Shown: one piece after another, positions 9,618 to 18,225 of the stretch | Position numbering within the stretch: position 1 is the stretch's first letter | Layout of the letters: every line of letters starts with the position of its first letter | DNA from: an uncultured Bacteroidia bacterium | GTDB taxonomy: Bacteria; Bacteroidota; Bacteroidia; Bacteroidales; UBA932 | Length of the DNA: 64,000 nucleotides | Assembly (NCBI GenBank): GCA_902781705.1 | Contig: CACZKE010000012.1 | Location: 24,151-88,150 of the forward strand | Direction: 5' to 3' | Program-made: the position numbers and the translations under genes | Notes under the pieces: model-generated | What the model was told of the DNA's origin: nothing | The model's database searches: none | The model's input: only the letters and a program-made list of their open reading frames with translations

Positions 9618-11219
9618 TTAAAACAGGACGAGGATATAGTCATAGACCGGCTGGCCGCCGGAGGAGAGGATCACTTCGGCGCGGGGATACTTCCGCGCCA
9701 GGTCTTCCTGCAGTCTCTTGGAGTGCGTCCCGCCGGCGCCGGCGAAGACCAGGAGGACGTCGCTGGAGGCGGCTCCCATGGACTCGGCCAGGGCGAGGAG
9801 GGCTTCCTCCGGTGTGGGACCGGCGGCGAGGATGTCCTTCCCCGAGATTCCGATGTATTCACCCTCGTGCACCGTCCCGCTGTCGCGGATGGCACGGGAG
9901 ACGAGGCCGGTCTTCACTTCCGAAACGGCCTCCGTGAGGGCGGCTTCGATGGCGTCGGCGTCGCCGGATTCCGTGTCCAGGTTCGCCAGGGCGTAATAGC
10001 CTTCGCCGAGGGTCTTGCAGGGGATGACCCGGATGTCGGATTTGTCATACAGGTCCGCGGCCTGCCGGGCCGTCAGGAGGATGTTCGAATTGTCCGGGAG
10101 GACGAAGACGGTGTCCGCATCGACCGCGTCGAATGCCCGGAGGAAGCGCTCCACGGGCGGATTCATCGTCTGGCCGCCCTCGATGACCACATCGGCTCCC
10201 AGTTCCTTGAAGGTGTCGGTCAGGCCGGTCCCGGAAGCGACGGCGACCACGCCGAAGGCCTTCCGGCCCTGCCGGAAACGCTCCTCCATGTGGTTCTCAT
10301 GGTGCTGCAGGGTCATGTTCTCCACCTTGACGGTCAGGAACTCGCCGTACAGCTGGCAGTGGTTCAGGATTTCGCCGGGGGTGCGGGTGTGGACATGGAC
10401 CTTGATGACGGAGCCGTCGCGGAAGAAGACGAGGGATTCCCCGTTTTGGGAGAGCCAGTCGGAGAGGACCGTTTCATCGAAGGTCTCCAGGTCCACCTTG
10501 GCGCGCTGCAGCCGCAGGAGGAACTCCGTGCAGTAGCCGAATTCCAGGACGCTGTCCTCCGTGAAGGCGTCGAGGTCCACTTTCTGGACCGCCGGAGCGT
10601 CGTCAGCCGGCATTTCGGCCGCCTCCCCGTGCAGGGCGGCGCGCATTCCTTCCGCGATATACAGGAGTCCGGCTCCGCCGCTGTCCACGACCCCCGCCTT
10701 TTTCAGGACGTCCAGGAGTTCCGGCGTGTGCTGGAGCGACAGGTCCATCGCACCGGTCAGCAGGTCGAAGTATTCGTCCAGGTCCCGGCTTCCCGCCGCC
10801 GCTTCCACGGCCTCCCGGAAAACGGTGAGGATGGTCCCTTCCACGGGTTCGGGAACGGCATGATAGGATTCCTCCACGCCGGCCTGCATGGCGCGGGCGA
10901 AGGCGTCGGCATCGGCCTCGCGCTGCCCGGCAAGGCCCTTGGCGATGCCGGCGAAGATGCGGGACAGGATGACCCCGGAATTGCCCCGGGCCCCCGTGAG
11001 CATGCCGTCCGAGACGGCCTTGGCCATCTCGCCGATCCCGGATCCTGAGCTTGTCGAAGGACGGGTCCCGGCCTGGATGGTCATGTACATGTTGTCCCCC
11101 GTATCCCCGTCCGGGATGGGAAAGACGTTGAGGTCGTTCACGGTTTGGCGGTGTGCGGCCAGGGCGGCGGCACCTCCGCGGATCAGGTTTAAGTACAGGT
11201 TTGCGTCGATGCGGTCCAT
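9618..11219 (-). CDS. fakA: Fatty acid kinase FakA (DAK2-domain)
   Basis: The protein has 533 residues with the full FakA layout. The N-terminal DAK2 kinase domain has DGDTGDN at 37-43 (Mg-ATP site) and GARGNSG at 77-83, a middle domain begins near 200, and a C-terminal DegV-like domain has LPDNSNI and IGISGKDI. It phosphorylates FakB-bound fatty acids to acyl-phosphate. It starts directly after the MMPL stop (TAA then ATG). Residues 53-60 (RPSTSSGS) are encoded by a short dispersed palindromic repeat (11043-11061) inserted in frame into a loop between the two ATP-binding motifs, where the family normally varies. Confidence 0.93.
   Translation of the reverse strand: MDRIDANLYLNLIRGGAAALAAHRQTVNDLNVFPIPDGDTGDNMYMTIQAGTRPSTSSGSGIGEMAKAVSDGMLTGARGNSGVILSRIFAGIAKGLAGQREADADAFARAMQAGVEESYHAVPEPVEGTILTVFREAVEAAAGSRDLDEYFDLLTGAMDLSLQHTPELLDVLKKAGVVDSGGAGLLYIAEGMRAALHGEAAEMPADDAPAVQKVDLDAFTEDSVLEFGYCTEFLLRLQRAKVDLETFDETVLSDWLSQNGESLVFFRDGSVIKVHVHTRTPGEILNHCQLYGEFLTVKVENMTLQHHENHMEERFRQGRKAFGVVAVASGTGLTDTFKELGADVVIEGGQTMNPPVERFLRAFDAVDADTVFVLPDNSNILLTARQAADLYDKSDIRVIPCKTLGEGYYALANLDTESGDADAIEAALTEAVSEVKTGLVSRAIRDSGTVHEGEYIGISGKDILAAGPTPEEALLALAESMGAASSDVLLVFAGAGGTHSKRLQEDLARKYPRAEVILSSGGQPVYDYILVLF
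11043..11061. repeat. 19-bp dispersed palindromic element inside fakA (family A, copy 1)
   Basis: Core CCTGAGCTTGTCGAAGG, an imperfect palindrome, is read in frame within fakA. The same core occurs at 15082-15098 inside metH. Confidence 0.75.
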
Positions 11220-13697
11220 TTATGCGCGGATGCTCTTCCGGTACCGGTCCCATTTGAGTAACTGCCGGAAGATGAAAGGTTCGAGGGAATAGGTGAGGAG
11301 GATCGTGATGGCCATGCCGATCAGGGTGATGATGCCGATGGACCGGATGGCCGGATGGCGGGCGAAGATCAGCGACAGGACTACGATGGCGAGTACCAGG
11401 GCGGAGAAGACGATGGCCACCTTGTGGTATTCCAACTTGTCCCGCTGCCCGGTCCGGGCCTCCGTGAGCAGTCCCTCCATCACGAAAATGCTGTAGTCCA
11501 CCCCGATACCGAAGATGAATGTGGAGATGACGATGTTGATCAGGTTGAACTCCAGGCCCAGGAGGGCCATGATTCCCTGCAGGACATACCAACTCAGGAA
11601 CATGGGCAGGAAGGCGATGAGGGCCGTGATGAGGTTCCGGAAGGCGAAGAGCAGTACCAGGAACACGAACAGGGAGGAGATCCACTGCGTGGTATTGAAG
11701 TCTTCATGGACGATCTCCACCATGTCCCGGCAGTAGTAGAAGGGCTCCAGGACGAGGGCGCCGGGACCGGCGACGAGGGCGTCCGAGACGGCGTCCGTGT
11801 CCTCCGGCCGGAAGGCGACGTTGGTGAAGACCATGTACCGGCCGCTTTCCTGCAGTTCGATGTAGTTGTTTACCAGTTCCGTCGGGAATACCTCGGCCGC
11901 ATACAGGTCCCCGGGCTCATAATCGGCCTCCAGGAGGGCCTGGAAGGGGAGGAACAGCGACGGACGGAGACCGCACCGGCGGGCGGCGTCGGCGAGCCGG
12001 TCGGCGGCGAGGGCCTTGCGCTCCTTCGTCCAGAAGGCATTCCAGGCGGCGATGCGCGCCTCCTGGTCCTCCTGCGGCTGGAACAGCAGCGGGACGAGGG
12101 ACGTGTAACTTTGCACAAGGCCGGCGTCGGACAGCGAATCCAACTTGTGCATCAACACCTTGTTGTTCCGCAGCGCCTGGTCCAGGTCTTCGTCGTATGC
12201 GGCGAAATAGAGGTTCATGAACCCGTTGGCATTCTTCTCGTTGTACAGGTTCTGGCTCTCGGTGAGCAGCGGCTCGTCGTAGTCGAGGTTCCTCAGGTCG
12301 CTGTCGAACTTCACCCGGTGGCTCAGGGCGATGCCCACGACGACCAGGACCGCCAGCCCTGCGAGGACCCAGCGGTTCCGGTCCCAGGGAAGGTCGTTGA
12401 TCCGGTCGATGATGTGGAATCCCTTGTATTTCTTGAACTTCACCTGTTCCGGCTTCATGAAGTGCGGCAGGAACACGAGGGCGAAGAAAGTATTGCCCAG
12501 GAGGGCGAAAGTGGCGAAGAGGCCGAAGTCCCGGAGCAGGTCGCTCTCCGTGAAGAGCAGGCCCAGGAAGGCACCCACCGTGGTGATGCACCCCAGGGTG
12601 ACGGGCGTGGATTCCTCCAGGAGCATCTGTTCCACGTCACCCACGTAGTAGTGGTGGATGAGCACGTGCAGGCAGTAACTGATGGCGACGCCCAGGACGA
12701 TGGCGCCGAGGCCCAGGGCCATCAGGGACATGTACCCCTTGATCCAGTACATGCAGGCCAGGGAGAAGACGGTCCCGTAGATGATGGGCACGACCTGCTG
12801 CCAGATGAAGGTCCAACTGTGGAAACTCAGGAGCAGGATGACGAGGATGATGAGGAGGGAAATGCCCACGGTCATCATCAGGTCTCCGCGGATGGTGCTG
12901 GCGTTGGAAACGCTCCCGAGGGGCGTTCCGTGCACGAGGACGCGGACTTCCGGATGGGCGGCCTCGAAGGTCTTCCGCTCCTTGGACAGAAGGTTGTAGA
13001 ACCGCTGTGCGGCCCAGGAATCCAGCGTGGGGAAACTCGGGGACAGGAAGGCCAGCGCCACGGTCTTGTCGGGGCAGAAGAAATGCCCGTCTTCGATGGT
13101 GTAGCCCCCGGCGGAACCGCCTTCCTCACCGAGGAGGTCGCCGAGCATGAAGTTCCTCAGTCCCAGCGGGTCCATCGACACCAACTGCGTATTCTCGCCG
13201 GTCATGTCCTCTTCCAATAGCCGCAGGTTCTCTTCCATCTGCGCGAGGACGGCGTCCGGTTCCAGCGCCGCCTCGAAAGCGGCGTACAGGGACGTGTCGA
13301 TGAAGGACGGCAGGTGTTCGAACCCATAGTCCATCGCCCCGAGCATCGTGCCCATGTCGATGGAATGCAGAATTCCGGCGATGAACCGCCCGGCCGTGTC
13401 CCGCTGCAGGAGGGAGTCGGAGAATTCCGAGATGCATTCTCCGAGGACCGACGGGTCCACGGGATTCCCGGAATCGGCCGACGTGACCTGGATGAAGATC
13501 TTGTCCTTGAGTCCTATATCACTGAATGCCAGTTCATTGTCGGTGCTTGAACGCGGCAGGAGCTTGACGATGTCTTCCTCGTAACGGAGTTGGATGCCGA
13601 AGGCGGCGAACAGGAGGAAACTGACGGCCATGAGCGCATACAGGAGCGCCTTGTGCCGCTGGAAAAAGTGATAGATCGGAACGAATATCCGGTGCAT
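11220..13697 (-). CDS. MMPL/RND-superfamily exporter
   Basis: From the ATG at 13697 the protein has 825 residues. A first transmembrane helix (about 16-36) is followed by a large periplasmic domain and five helices, then the arrangement repeats, giving the 12-helix MMPL plan; the second half contains GIGVDYSIFVMEGLL, a typical RND helix-4 motif. Such exporters move lipids or hydrophobic products. The alternative TTG start 15 bases upstream lies almost on the expected transcription start, so ATG 13697 is preferred. It is first in the fak-plsX-acp operon, with its own promoter at 13723-13730. The substrate is unknown; an acyl lipid is inferred from context. Confidence 0.87.
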   Translation of the reverse strand: MHRIFVPIYHFFQRHKALLYALMAVSFLLFAAFGIQLRYEEDIVKLLPRSSTDNELAFSDIGLKDKIFIQVTSADSGNPVDPSVLGECISEFSDSLLQRDTAGRFIAGILHSIDMGTMLGAMDYGFEHLPSFIDTSLYAAFEAALEPDAVLAQMEENLRLLEEDMTGENTQLVSMDPLGLRNFMLGDLLGEEGGSAGGYTIEDGHFFCPDKTVALAFLSPSFPTLDSWAAQRFYNLLSKERKTFEAAHPEVRVLVHGTPLGSVSNASTIRGDLMMTVGISLLIILVILLLSFHSWTFIWQQVVPIIYGTVFSLACMYWIKGYMSLMALGLGAIVLGVAISYCLHVLIHHYYVGDVEQMLLEESTPVTLGCITTVGAFLGLLFTESDLLRDFGLFATFALLGNTFFALVFLPHFMKPEQVKFKKYKGFHIIDRINDLPWDRNRWVLAGLAVLVVVGIALSHRVKFDSDLRNLDYDEPLLTESQNLYNEKNANGFMNLYFAAYDEDLDQALRNNKVLMHKLDSLSDAGLVQSYTSLVPLLFQPQEDQEARIAAWNAFWTKERKALAADRLADAARRCGLRPSLFLPFQALLEADYEPGDLYAAEVFPTELVNNYIELQESGRYMVFTNVAFRPEDTDAVSDALVAGPGALVLEPFYYCRDMVEIVHEDFNTTQWISSLFVFLVLLFAFRNLITALIAFLPMFLSWYVLQGIMALLGLEFNLINIVISTFIFGIGVDYSIFVMEGLLTEARTGQRDKLEYHKVAIVFSALVLAIVVLSLIFARHPAIRSIGIITLIGMAITILLTYSLEPFIFRQLLKWDRYRKSIRA

Positions 13698-13722
13698 GCT
13701 TGGGAATTTCAATTAAATCCCA

Positions 13723-13730
13723 CAAATGTA
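13723..13730 (-). promoter_or_regulatory. -7 box of the MMPL-fakA-fakB-GNAT-plsX-acp operon
   Basis: The minus strand reads TACATTTG 25 bases before the ATG at 13697. The 45-bp gap to metF also holds a GAGAATT/AATTCTC hairpin (13743-13759) overlapping the metF stop. Confidence 0.55.
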
Positions 13731-13757
13731 CGGTTAATTCGTGAGAATTGAAAATTC

Positions 13758-14675
13758 TCAGAAGCAGTTCCGGAGCACTTCCACGACGCTCGTGGACTTG
13801 CCCATGGTATAGAAATGGACGGCGGGGACGCCTTCGTACAGGAGTCCGCGGCACTGGGCGGTACACCATTCGACGCCGATGCGGCGGACGGCCTCCCGGT
13901 CGTCCCCGGCTTTCCGGACGGCCTCGGTGAGGTCCACCGGCAGGTCGATGGAGAAGGACTCCGGCAGCAGTTGCACCTGCCTGGCCGTGGTCAGCGGCTT
14001 CAGTCCGGGAATGATGGGAACCGAGATGCCGGCGTTCCGGCAGCGGTCCACGAAGCGGAAGAAGACCTCGTTGTCGAAGAACATCTGGGTGATGATGCAG
14101 TCCGCCCCCGCATCGACTTTCTGCTTCAGATAAGCGATGTCCGTCTCCAGGTTCGCCGCCTCGAAATGCTTCTCCGGATAGGCGCCGACGCCGATGCAGA
14201 AACGGTCCCCGCCTTCCATCCCGCGGATGGCGCGGACCAGTTCGTCGGCATGGGAGTACCCGCCCGGGGTGGGGGTGAAACGCTTTTCTCCCGTCAGGGA
14301 ATCCCCCCGCAGGGCCATGACATTGTCGATGCCCAGGTACTGGAAGTCCTGGATGAGCCATTCGATTTCCGATGCCGTATTCCCCGCGCAGATGACATGC
14401 GGGACCACCTCCACCTGGAACCGGGCCTGGATGCTGCCGCACACGGCGACGGGGGAGACGCGGCTGCGCGTAACCTCCCGGCGGAAGGTTCCGTCGGCGA
14501 GGGGAACGAAACGAACCTCGTCCCGGTGGGTCGTGACGTTGATGTAGCGGGGCTTGAACTCCATCAGGGGAGCGATGTTCCCCAGGAGTTCGTCCTTGGT
14601 GATGCCGCCGAGGGGCGGGACGATCTCCAGCGAGGGAAAAGGATGGCTGGGATCCAGCAGGTCGGTGATTCTCAT
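13758..14675 (-). CDS. metF: 5,10-methylenetetrahydrofolate reductase
   Basis: The protein has 305 residues. The N-terminus SLEIVPPLGG carries the catalytic Glu of the (beta/alpha)8 barrel, and the internal blocks NVTTHRDE and ALRGDS bind FAD and folate. It reduces methylene-THF to 5-methyl-THF, the methyl donor for MetH. Its ATG overlaps the metH stop by four bases (ATGA), so both enzymes of the methionine-forming step are translationally coupled. The reading frame ends in a small hairpin that overlaps the stop codon. Confidence 0.96.
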   Translation of the reverse strand: MRITDLLDPSHPFPSLEIVPPLGGITKDELLGNIAPLMEFKPRYINVTTHRDEVRFVPLADGTFRREVTRSRVSPVAVCGSIQARFQVEVVPHVICAGNTASEIEWLIQDFQYLGIDNVMALRGDSLTGEKRFTPTPGGYSHADELVRAIRGMEGGDRFCIGVGAYPEKHFEAANLETDIAYLKQKVDAGADCIITQMFFDNEVFFRFVDRCRNAGISVPIIPGLKPLTTARQVQLLPESFSIDLPVDLTEAVRKAGDDREAVRRIGVEWCTAQCRGLLYEGVPAVHFYTMGKSTSVVEVLRNCF

Positions 14676-17600
14676 AGCAGATGGGAAAGGAAGGTCCGAG
14701 CCTCGTCGGGGGAGAGACCGCGGGCCGCAGCGTACTGTTCGTATTGGGCGGGGCCGATGTGCCGGATTTCCGGATATCCGGCCTCGGGATGAAGGACGAC
14801 GAAGCCGCAGATGGCGGCATCGGGCTTCATCGCACAGCTTTCTGTGAGGGTGATGCCGATTCCCTCCGGAAGCAGCCGGAGGATGTCCCGCTTGAGGCTG
14901 TGGTCGGGACAGGAGGCGTAGCCGGCGGCCGGCTTGGCGATGCGGACGCCCTCGGGCACCCAGGCTTCCAGCCGGCGGTCCAGCCAGGAGGAAGCCGCCT
15001 CGGCGAGGGTGACGCGGACGGCGCGTTCCATCATGGAGTCGTAGTCGGAGTGGCAGGCGTCGCAGTCGCAGCCGACCGGTCCCTGAGCTTGTCGAAGGGC
15101 CGGCTGGTGGACACTGACGGCGAAAAGACCGAAGGGACCGGTGCCGTCCGAAGGGACGAAATCGGCCAGGGAGCGGCCGGGGGCCTCTTCCTGCCGGAGC
15201 ATGGGCAGTTTCACGGGACCGAGGTCGATGAGGTCGCCTTTCCGCCGGGCGGCGAAGAAGCGGGCGGCGATCCGGACGGTGACGCCGCCGCTGCGGACCA
15301 TCCGGTCCAGGACGGCCTGTCCTTCGGCGGTGAGTTCCGCCGATTCGCGGACGCCCCAGACGAGCCGGAACATCGGCCAGTCGAAAAGGGGAACGAGTCC
15401 TTCCAACGGGATTTCCGTGAGGGGGATATCCTCCGGGACGGTGCGCAGGTACGATCCCGGGTCGAAACCGGCTCCGGGGGCGGCCGGTACGCTCTTCCGC
15501 CCCTCGTGCAGGGCCCGGATCCGGGCTTGCTCCGCGTGCTGCTCCGCCTCGAAGGCCTCCCGGTCACGCAGGCATTTCTTAGCCAAGACAGCCCCGGCCG
15601 AGGCGTCCGGCGCGTAGAAGACATGGTCGTAGAGCGGAGCCAGTTTCACGGCCGTATGCAGGGCCGATGTCGTGGCGCCGCCGATGAAAAGGGGCGTATC
15701 CAGCCCGCGCGCGTGCATTTCCCGGCACAGTTCCTCCATCTGGAACAGCGACGGGGTGATGAGTCCGCTTACGCCGATGAGGGCGGCGTGATGCTTTTCC
15801 GCGGCCTCCAGGATGGTCTCCTTGTCCACCATCACGCCCAGGTCCACCACCTCGAATCCGTTGCAGCGGAGGACGATGCCGGCGATGTTCTTGCCGATGT
15901 CATGGACATCCCCCTTGACCGTGGCGTGGATGACGACGGGCCGCTGCGCGGCATGCTCGCCTTCCAGCATGTACGGTTCCAGGATGGCGACGGCGTCTTT
16001 CATCACCTTGGCCGACTTGACGACCTGCGGAAGGAACATCTTTCCCTCGCCGAAGCGCTTCCCGACTTCCTCCATCCCGGCCATCAGCGGCCCCTCGATG
16101 ACCGCTACGGCGCTCCCCAGCCGCTCCAGGGCGGCCATGAGCGCCTCCTGCAAATGCTCGGTCCGGCCGGTGACCAGCATCTGGGCGAGAGATTTCTCGA
16201 CTCCGCCTCCGGCTTCGCTCGAAATGACAGGATTGTCACTTCGACCAAGCCCCGCAGGGGCGCGTGGAGAAGTCTCGTTTTCGTTCGCCAGCATCGCCGT
16301 CAACCGTTCCGTTGCATGCGGATCGCGGCAGAGGATGAGGTCCTCTACGGCCGTCCGCAGTTCCGGTTCGATGTCGTCGTACTGCAGGACCATTCCCGGA
16401 TTGACGATGGCCATGTCCAGCCCGGCGCGGATGGCGTGGTACAGGAAAACGGCGTGCATCGCGCTCCGGACGGGGTTGTTGCCCCGGAAGGCGAAGGACA
16501 GGTTGGAGATGCCGCCGGAGGTATGGACCCCGGGCAGGTTCTGTTTGATCCAGCGGACCGCTTCGATGAAATCGATCCCGTAGCGGTCGTGTTCCGGAAT
16601 GCCTGTCCCAATGGACAATACATTGACATCCAGGATGATATCCTCAGCCGGAATGCCGATGCCGGTGAGGAGCCGGTACGCCCGCTCCGCGACGGCGACC
16701 TTCTTCTCATAGGTGGTCGCCTGTCCCTCCTCGTCGAAGGCCATGACGACCATGGCGGCGCCCAGGCGGTGGATTTCCGCGGCCTTTTCCAGGAAGGCCG
16801 CCTCCCCATCCTTGAGACTGATGGAGTTGACGATACACTTGCCCTGGGCGTTCTTGAGTCCCGCGAGGATGCAGTCCCAATGGGACGAGTCGATCATGAG
16901 GGCGGCCTTGGCGACGGCCGGATCGTTTTCCAGGGTACGGACGAAGGTCTCCATGCACCGGGGCCCGTCCAGCATGCCGTCGTCCATGTTGATGTCGATG
17001 ATGCTGGCTCCGCCCTCGATCTGCCCGGCCGCCACTTCCAGGGCCGCGTCGTAGTTCCCCTCGGCGATGAGCCGGGCGAACTTCCGGGAGCCGGCGACGT
17101 TGGTCCGTTCGCCGATGAGGGTGAAGTTCCGCTTCTCCGTGTCGATGAGATAGGCCTCCAAGCCGCTGACTGTCAATGAGCCGGACGGCTCTTTCAGCGG
17201 GGCGGGGGAGAGCGTCGGGAAGGCGGCGATATGCTCCGGCGTGGTGCCGCAGCATCCGCCGGCGATATTCACGAGACCGTCCAGCCGGGCCATCTGGGTC
17301 GCCATCTGCTGCGGTGTCTGGTCGTAGCCGCCCAACTCGTTGGGAAGGCCCGCATTCGGATAGCAGATGACCGGTACGTCGCTGAAGGCGGCGATGTCCT
17401 TCACGAGCGGAAGGAGCCCGTCGGCCCCGAGCGAGCAGTTCACGCCGAAGGCAGTCAGGGGATAGTGCCGGACTGCGGTATAGAACGCCTCCAGCGTCTG
17501 CCCGGTCAGCGTCCGCCCGCTCCGGTCCCCCACGCTCACCGACACGATCACCGGGAATCCATCCTTTACCTGCTGCACGGCATACAGCGCCGCCTTGACA

Positions 17601-18178
17601 TTCAGGGCGTCGAAAGCCGTCTCGATCAGCAGCACGTCCACGCCCCCCTCGATAAGGGCTTCCGCCTGCTCGCGGTAACTCTCCGCCATGTCGTCGAAAC
17701 TGTACGGCCTTTCAGCCGGGCGGGCGATGTCCGGGGCGAGCGTCAGCGACTTGGACGTCGGCCCCATGCTGCCGGCCACCCAGACCTTCCGGGGGGCGCC
17801 GGTCCCGTCATGCCCGGCCTGACCGGGCATCTGCATCGCACGGTCCGCACACGTCCGGGCGATCCGGGCCCCCGCGAGGGCCATTTCCCGCGCCCGGGCC
17901 GCCAGCCCGTACTCCTTCTGGGAGATCCGGTTAGCGCTGAAGGTGTTCGTTTCGATGATATCGGCTCCGGCATCGATATAGGCCTCATGGACGGCCGCGA
18001 TGACGTCCGGCCGCGTCAGGTTCAGGCACTCGTTGTTCCCTTTCAGTGGCGTGGGGACATCTTCGAAGGCGCCCCGGCGGAAGTCTTCTTCCGTCAGGGA
18101 ATACTGTTGGATCTGGGTCCCGGTCGCCCCGTCCAGGCGGAGCACCCGTTCCCGAAGGGCTTGCTGTAAGTTCGTCAT
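14672..18178 (-). CDS. metH: Cobalamin-dependent methionine synthase
   Basis: The protein has 1168 residues with all four modules: homocysteine-binding barrel with Zn ligands (GVNCS and AGGCCG), pterin-binding barrel (NFTLIGERTNVAGS), cobalamin domain with the axial-histidine motif DVHDIGKN, and the C-terminal reactivation domain (KPAAGYASCPDHS). It transfers methyl from 5-methyl-THF to homocysteine. The start is the ATG at 18178; the frame runs further upstream but only through the opposite-strand-like reading of GH43. A TACCTTTG box ends five bases before the ATG, implying leaderless transcription, and there is no room for a B12 riboswitch. Three dispersed repeats are inserted in frame (15081-15099, 16190-16277, 17807-17832). 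Confidence 0.96.
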   Translation of the reverse strand: MTNLQQALRERVLRLDGATGTQIQQYSLTEEDFRRGAFEDVPTPLKGNNECLNLTRPDVIAAVHEAYIDAGADIIETNTFSANRISQKEYGLAARAREMALAGARIARTCADRAMQMPGQAGHDGTGAPRKVWVAGSMGPTSKSLTLAPDIARPAERPYSFDDMAESYREQAEALIEGGVDVLLIETAFDALNVKAALYAVQQVKDGFPVIVSVSVGDRSGRTLTGQTLEAFYTAVRHYPLTAFGVNCSLGADGLLPLVKDIAAFSDVPVICYPNAGLPNELGGYDQTPQQMATQMARLDGLVNIAGGCCGTTPEHIAAFPTLSPAPLKEPSGSLTVSGLEAYLIDTEKRNFTLIGERTNVAGSRKFARLIAEGNYDAALEVAAGQIEGGASIIDINMDDGMLDGPRCMETFVRTLENDPAVAKAALMIDSSHWDCILAGLKNAQGKCIVNSISLKDGEAAFLEKAAEIHRLGAAMVVMAFDEEGQATTYEKKVAVAERAYRLLTGIGIPAEDIILDVNVLSIGTGIPEHDRYGIDFIEAVRWIKQNLPGVHTSGGISNLSFAFRGNNPVRSAMHAVFLYHAIRAGLDMAIVNPGMVLQYDDIEPELRTAVEDLILCRDPHATERLTAMLANENETSPRAPAGLGRSDNPVISSEAGGGVEKSLAQMLVTGRTEHLQEALMAALERLGSAVAVIEGPLMAGMEEVGKRFGEGKMFLPQVVKSAKVMKDAVAILEPYMLEGEHAAQRPVVIHATVKGDVHDIGKNIAGIVLRCNGFEVVDLGVMVDKETILEAAEKHHAALIGVSGLITPSLFQMEELCREMHARGLDTPLFIGGATTSALHTAVKLAPLYDHVFYAPDASAGAVLAKKCLRDREAFEAEQHAEQARIRALHEGRKSVPAAPGAGFDPGSYLRTVPEDIPLTEIPLEGLVPLFDWPMFRLVWGVRESAELTAEGQAVLDRMVRSGGVTVRIAARFFAARRKGDLIDLGPVKLPMLRQEEAPGRSLADFVPSDGTGPFGLFAVSVHQPALRQAQGPVGCDCDACHSDYDSMMERAVRVTLAEAASSWLDRRLEAWVPEGVRIAKPAAGYASCPDHSLKRDILRLLPEGIGITLTESCAMKPDAAICGFVVLHPEAGYPEIRHIGPAQYEQYAAARGLSPDEARTFLSHLL
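15081..15099. repeat. 19-bp dispersed palindromic element inside metH (family A, copy 2)
   Basis: CCCTGAGCTTGTCGAAGGG, an imperfect palindrome sharing the 17-base core with the fakA copy. On the minus strand it encodes LRQAQGP within the reactivation domain. Confidence 0.75.
16190..16277. repeat. Composite inverted element inside metH
   Basis: Starts with AGATTTCTCGACT, contains the family C core CTTCGCTCGAAATGACAG (16213-16230), then a second arm beginning GTCACTTCGACC (16235) and ending GGAGAAGTCTCG. The ends are roughly inverted copies of each other. It encodes about 29 in-frame residues between the pterin-binding and cobalamin-binding modules of MetH. Confidence 0.65.
17807..17832. repeat. 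26-bp palindromic element inside metH (family B, copy 1)
   Basis: Reads GTCATGCCCGGC, then CTGACCGGGCATCT. The arms ATGCCCGG and CCGGGCAT are a perfect inverted repeat. In the MetH protein it gives the in-frame insertion MPGQAGHD. A second copy lies in uvrA. Confidence 0.75.
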
Positions 18179-18183
18179 TGGGG

Positions 18184-18191
18184 CAAAGGTA
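18184..18191 (-). promoter_or_regulatory. -7 box of metH-metF
   Basis: TACCTTTG on the minus strand ends five bases before the metH ATG. With transcription starting about six bases past the box, the mRNA would begin at or next to the start codon. Confidence 0.6.
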
Positions 18192-18225
18192 CGGAAAATC
18201 GCTGAAAAACAGCGGGAGGAAACCG

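Noticed and set aside
10838-10866. VPEPVEGTILTV in FakA, which looks like another palindrome-derived insertion
   Set aside because: PVEGTILTV is a conserved family motif of FakA, so the DNA resemblance to the repeat is coincidental.
13743-13759. GAGAATT/AATTCTC hairpin as a terminator after metF
   Set aside because: It overlaps the stop codon, is AT-rich with only seven pairs and is not followed by a T run; left as a note only.
18179-18225. Possible cobalamin riboswitch upstream of metH
   Set aside because: Only 47 bases separate metH from the next gene and the -7 box ends five bases before the ATG, so no leader RNA could hold a B12 riboswitch.
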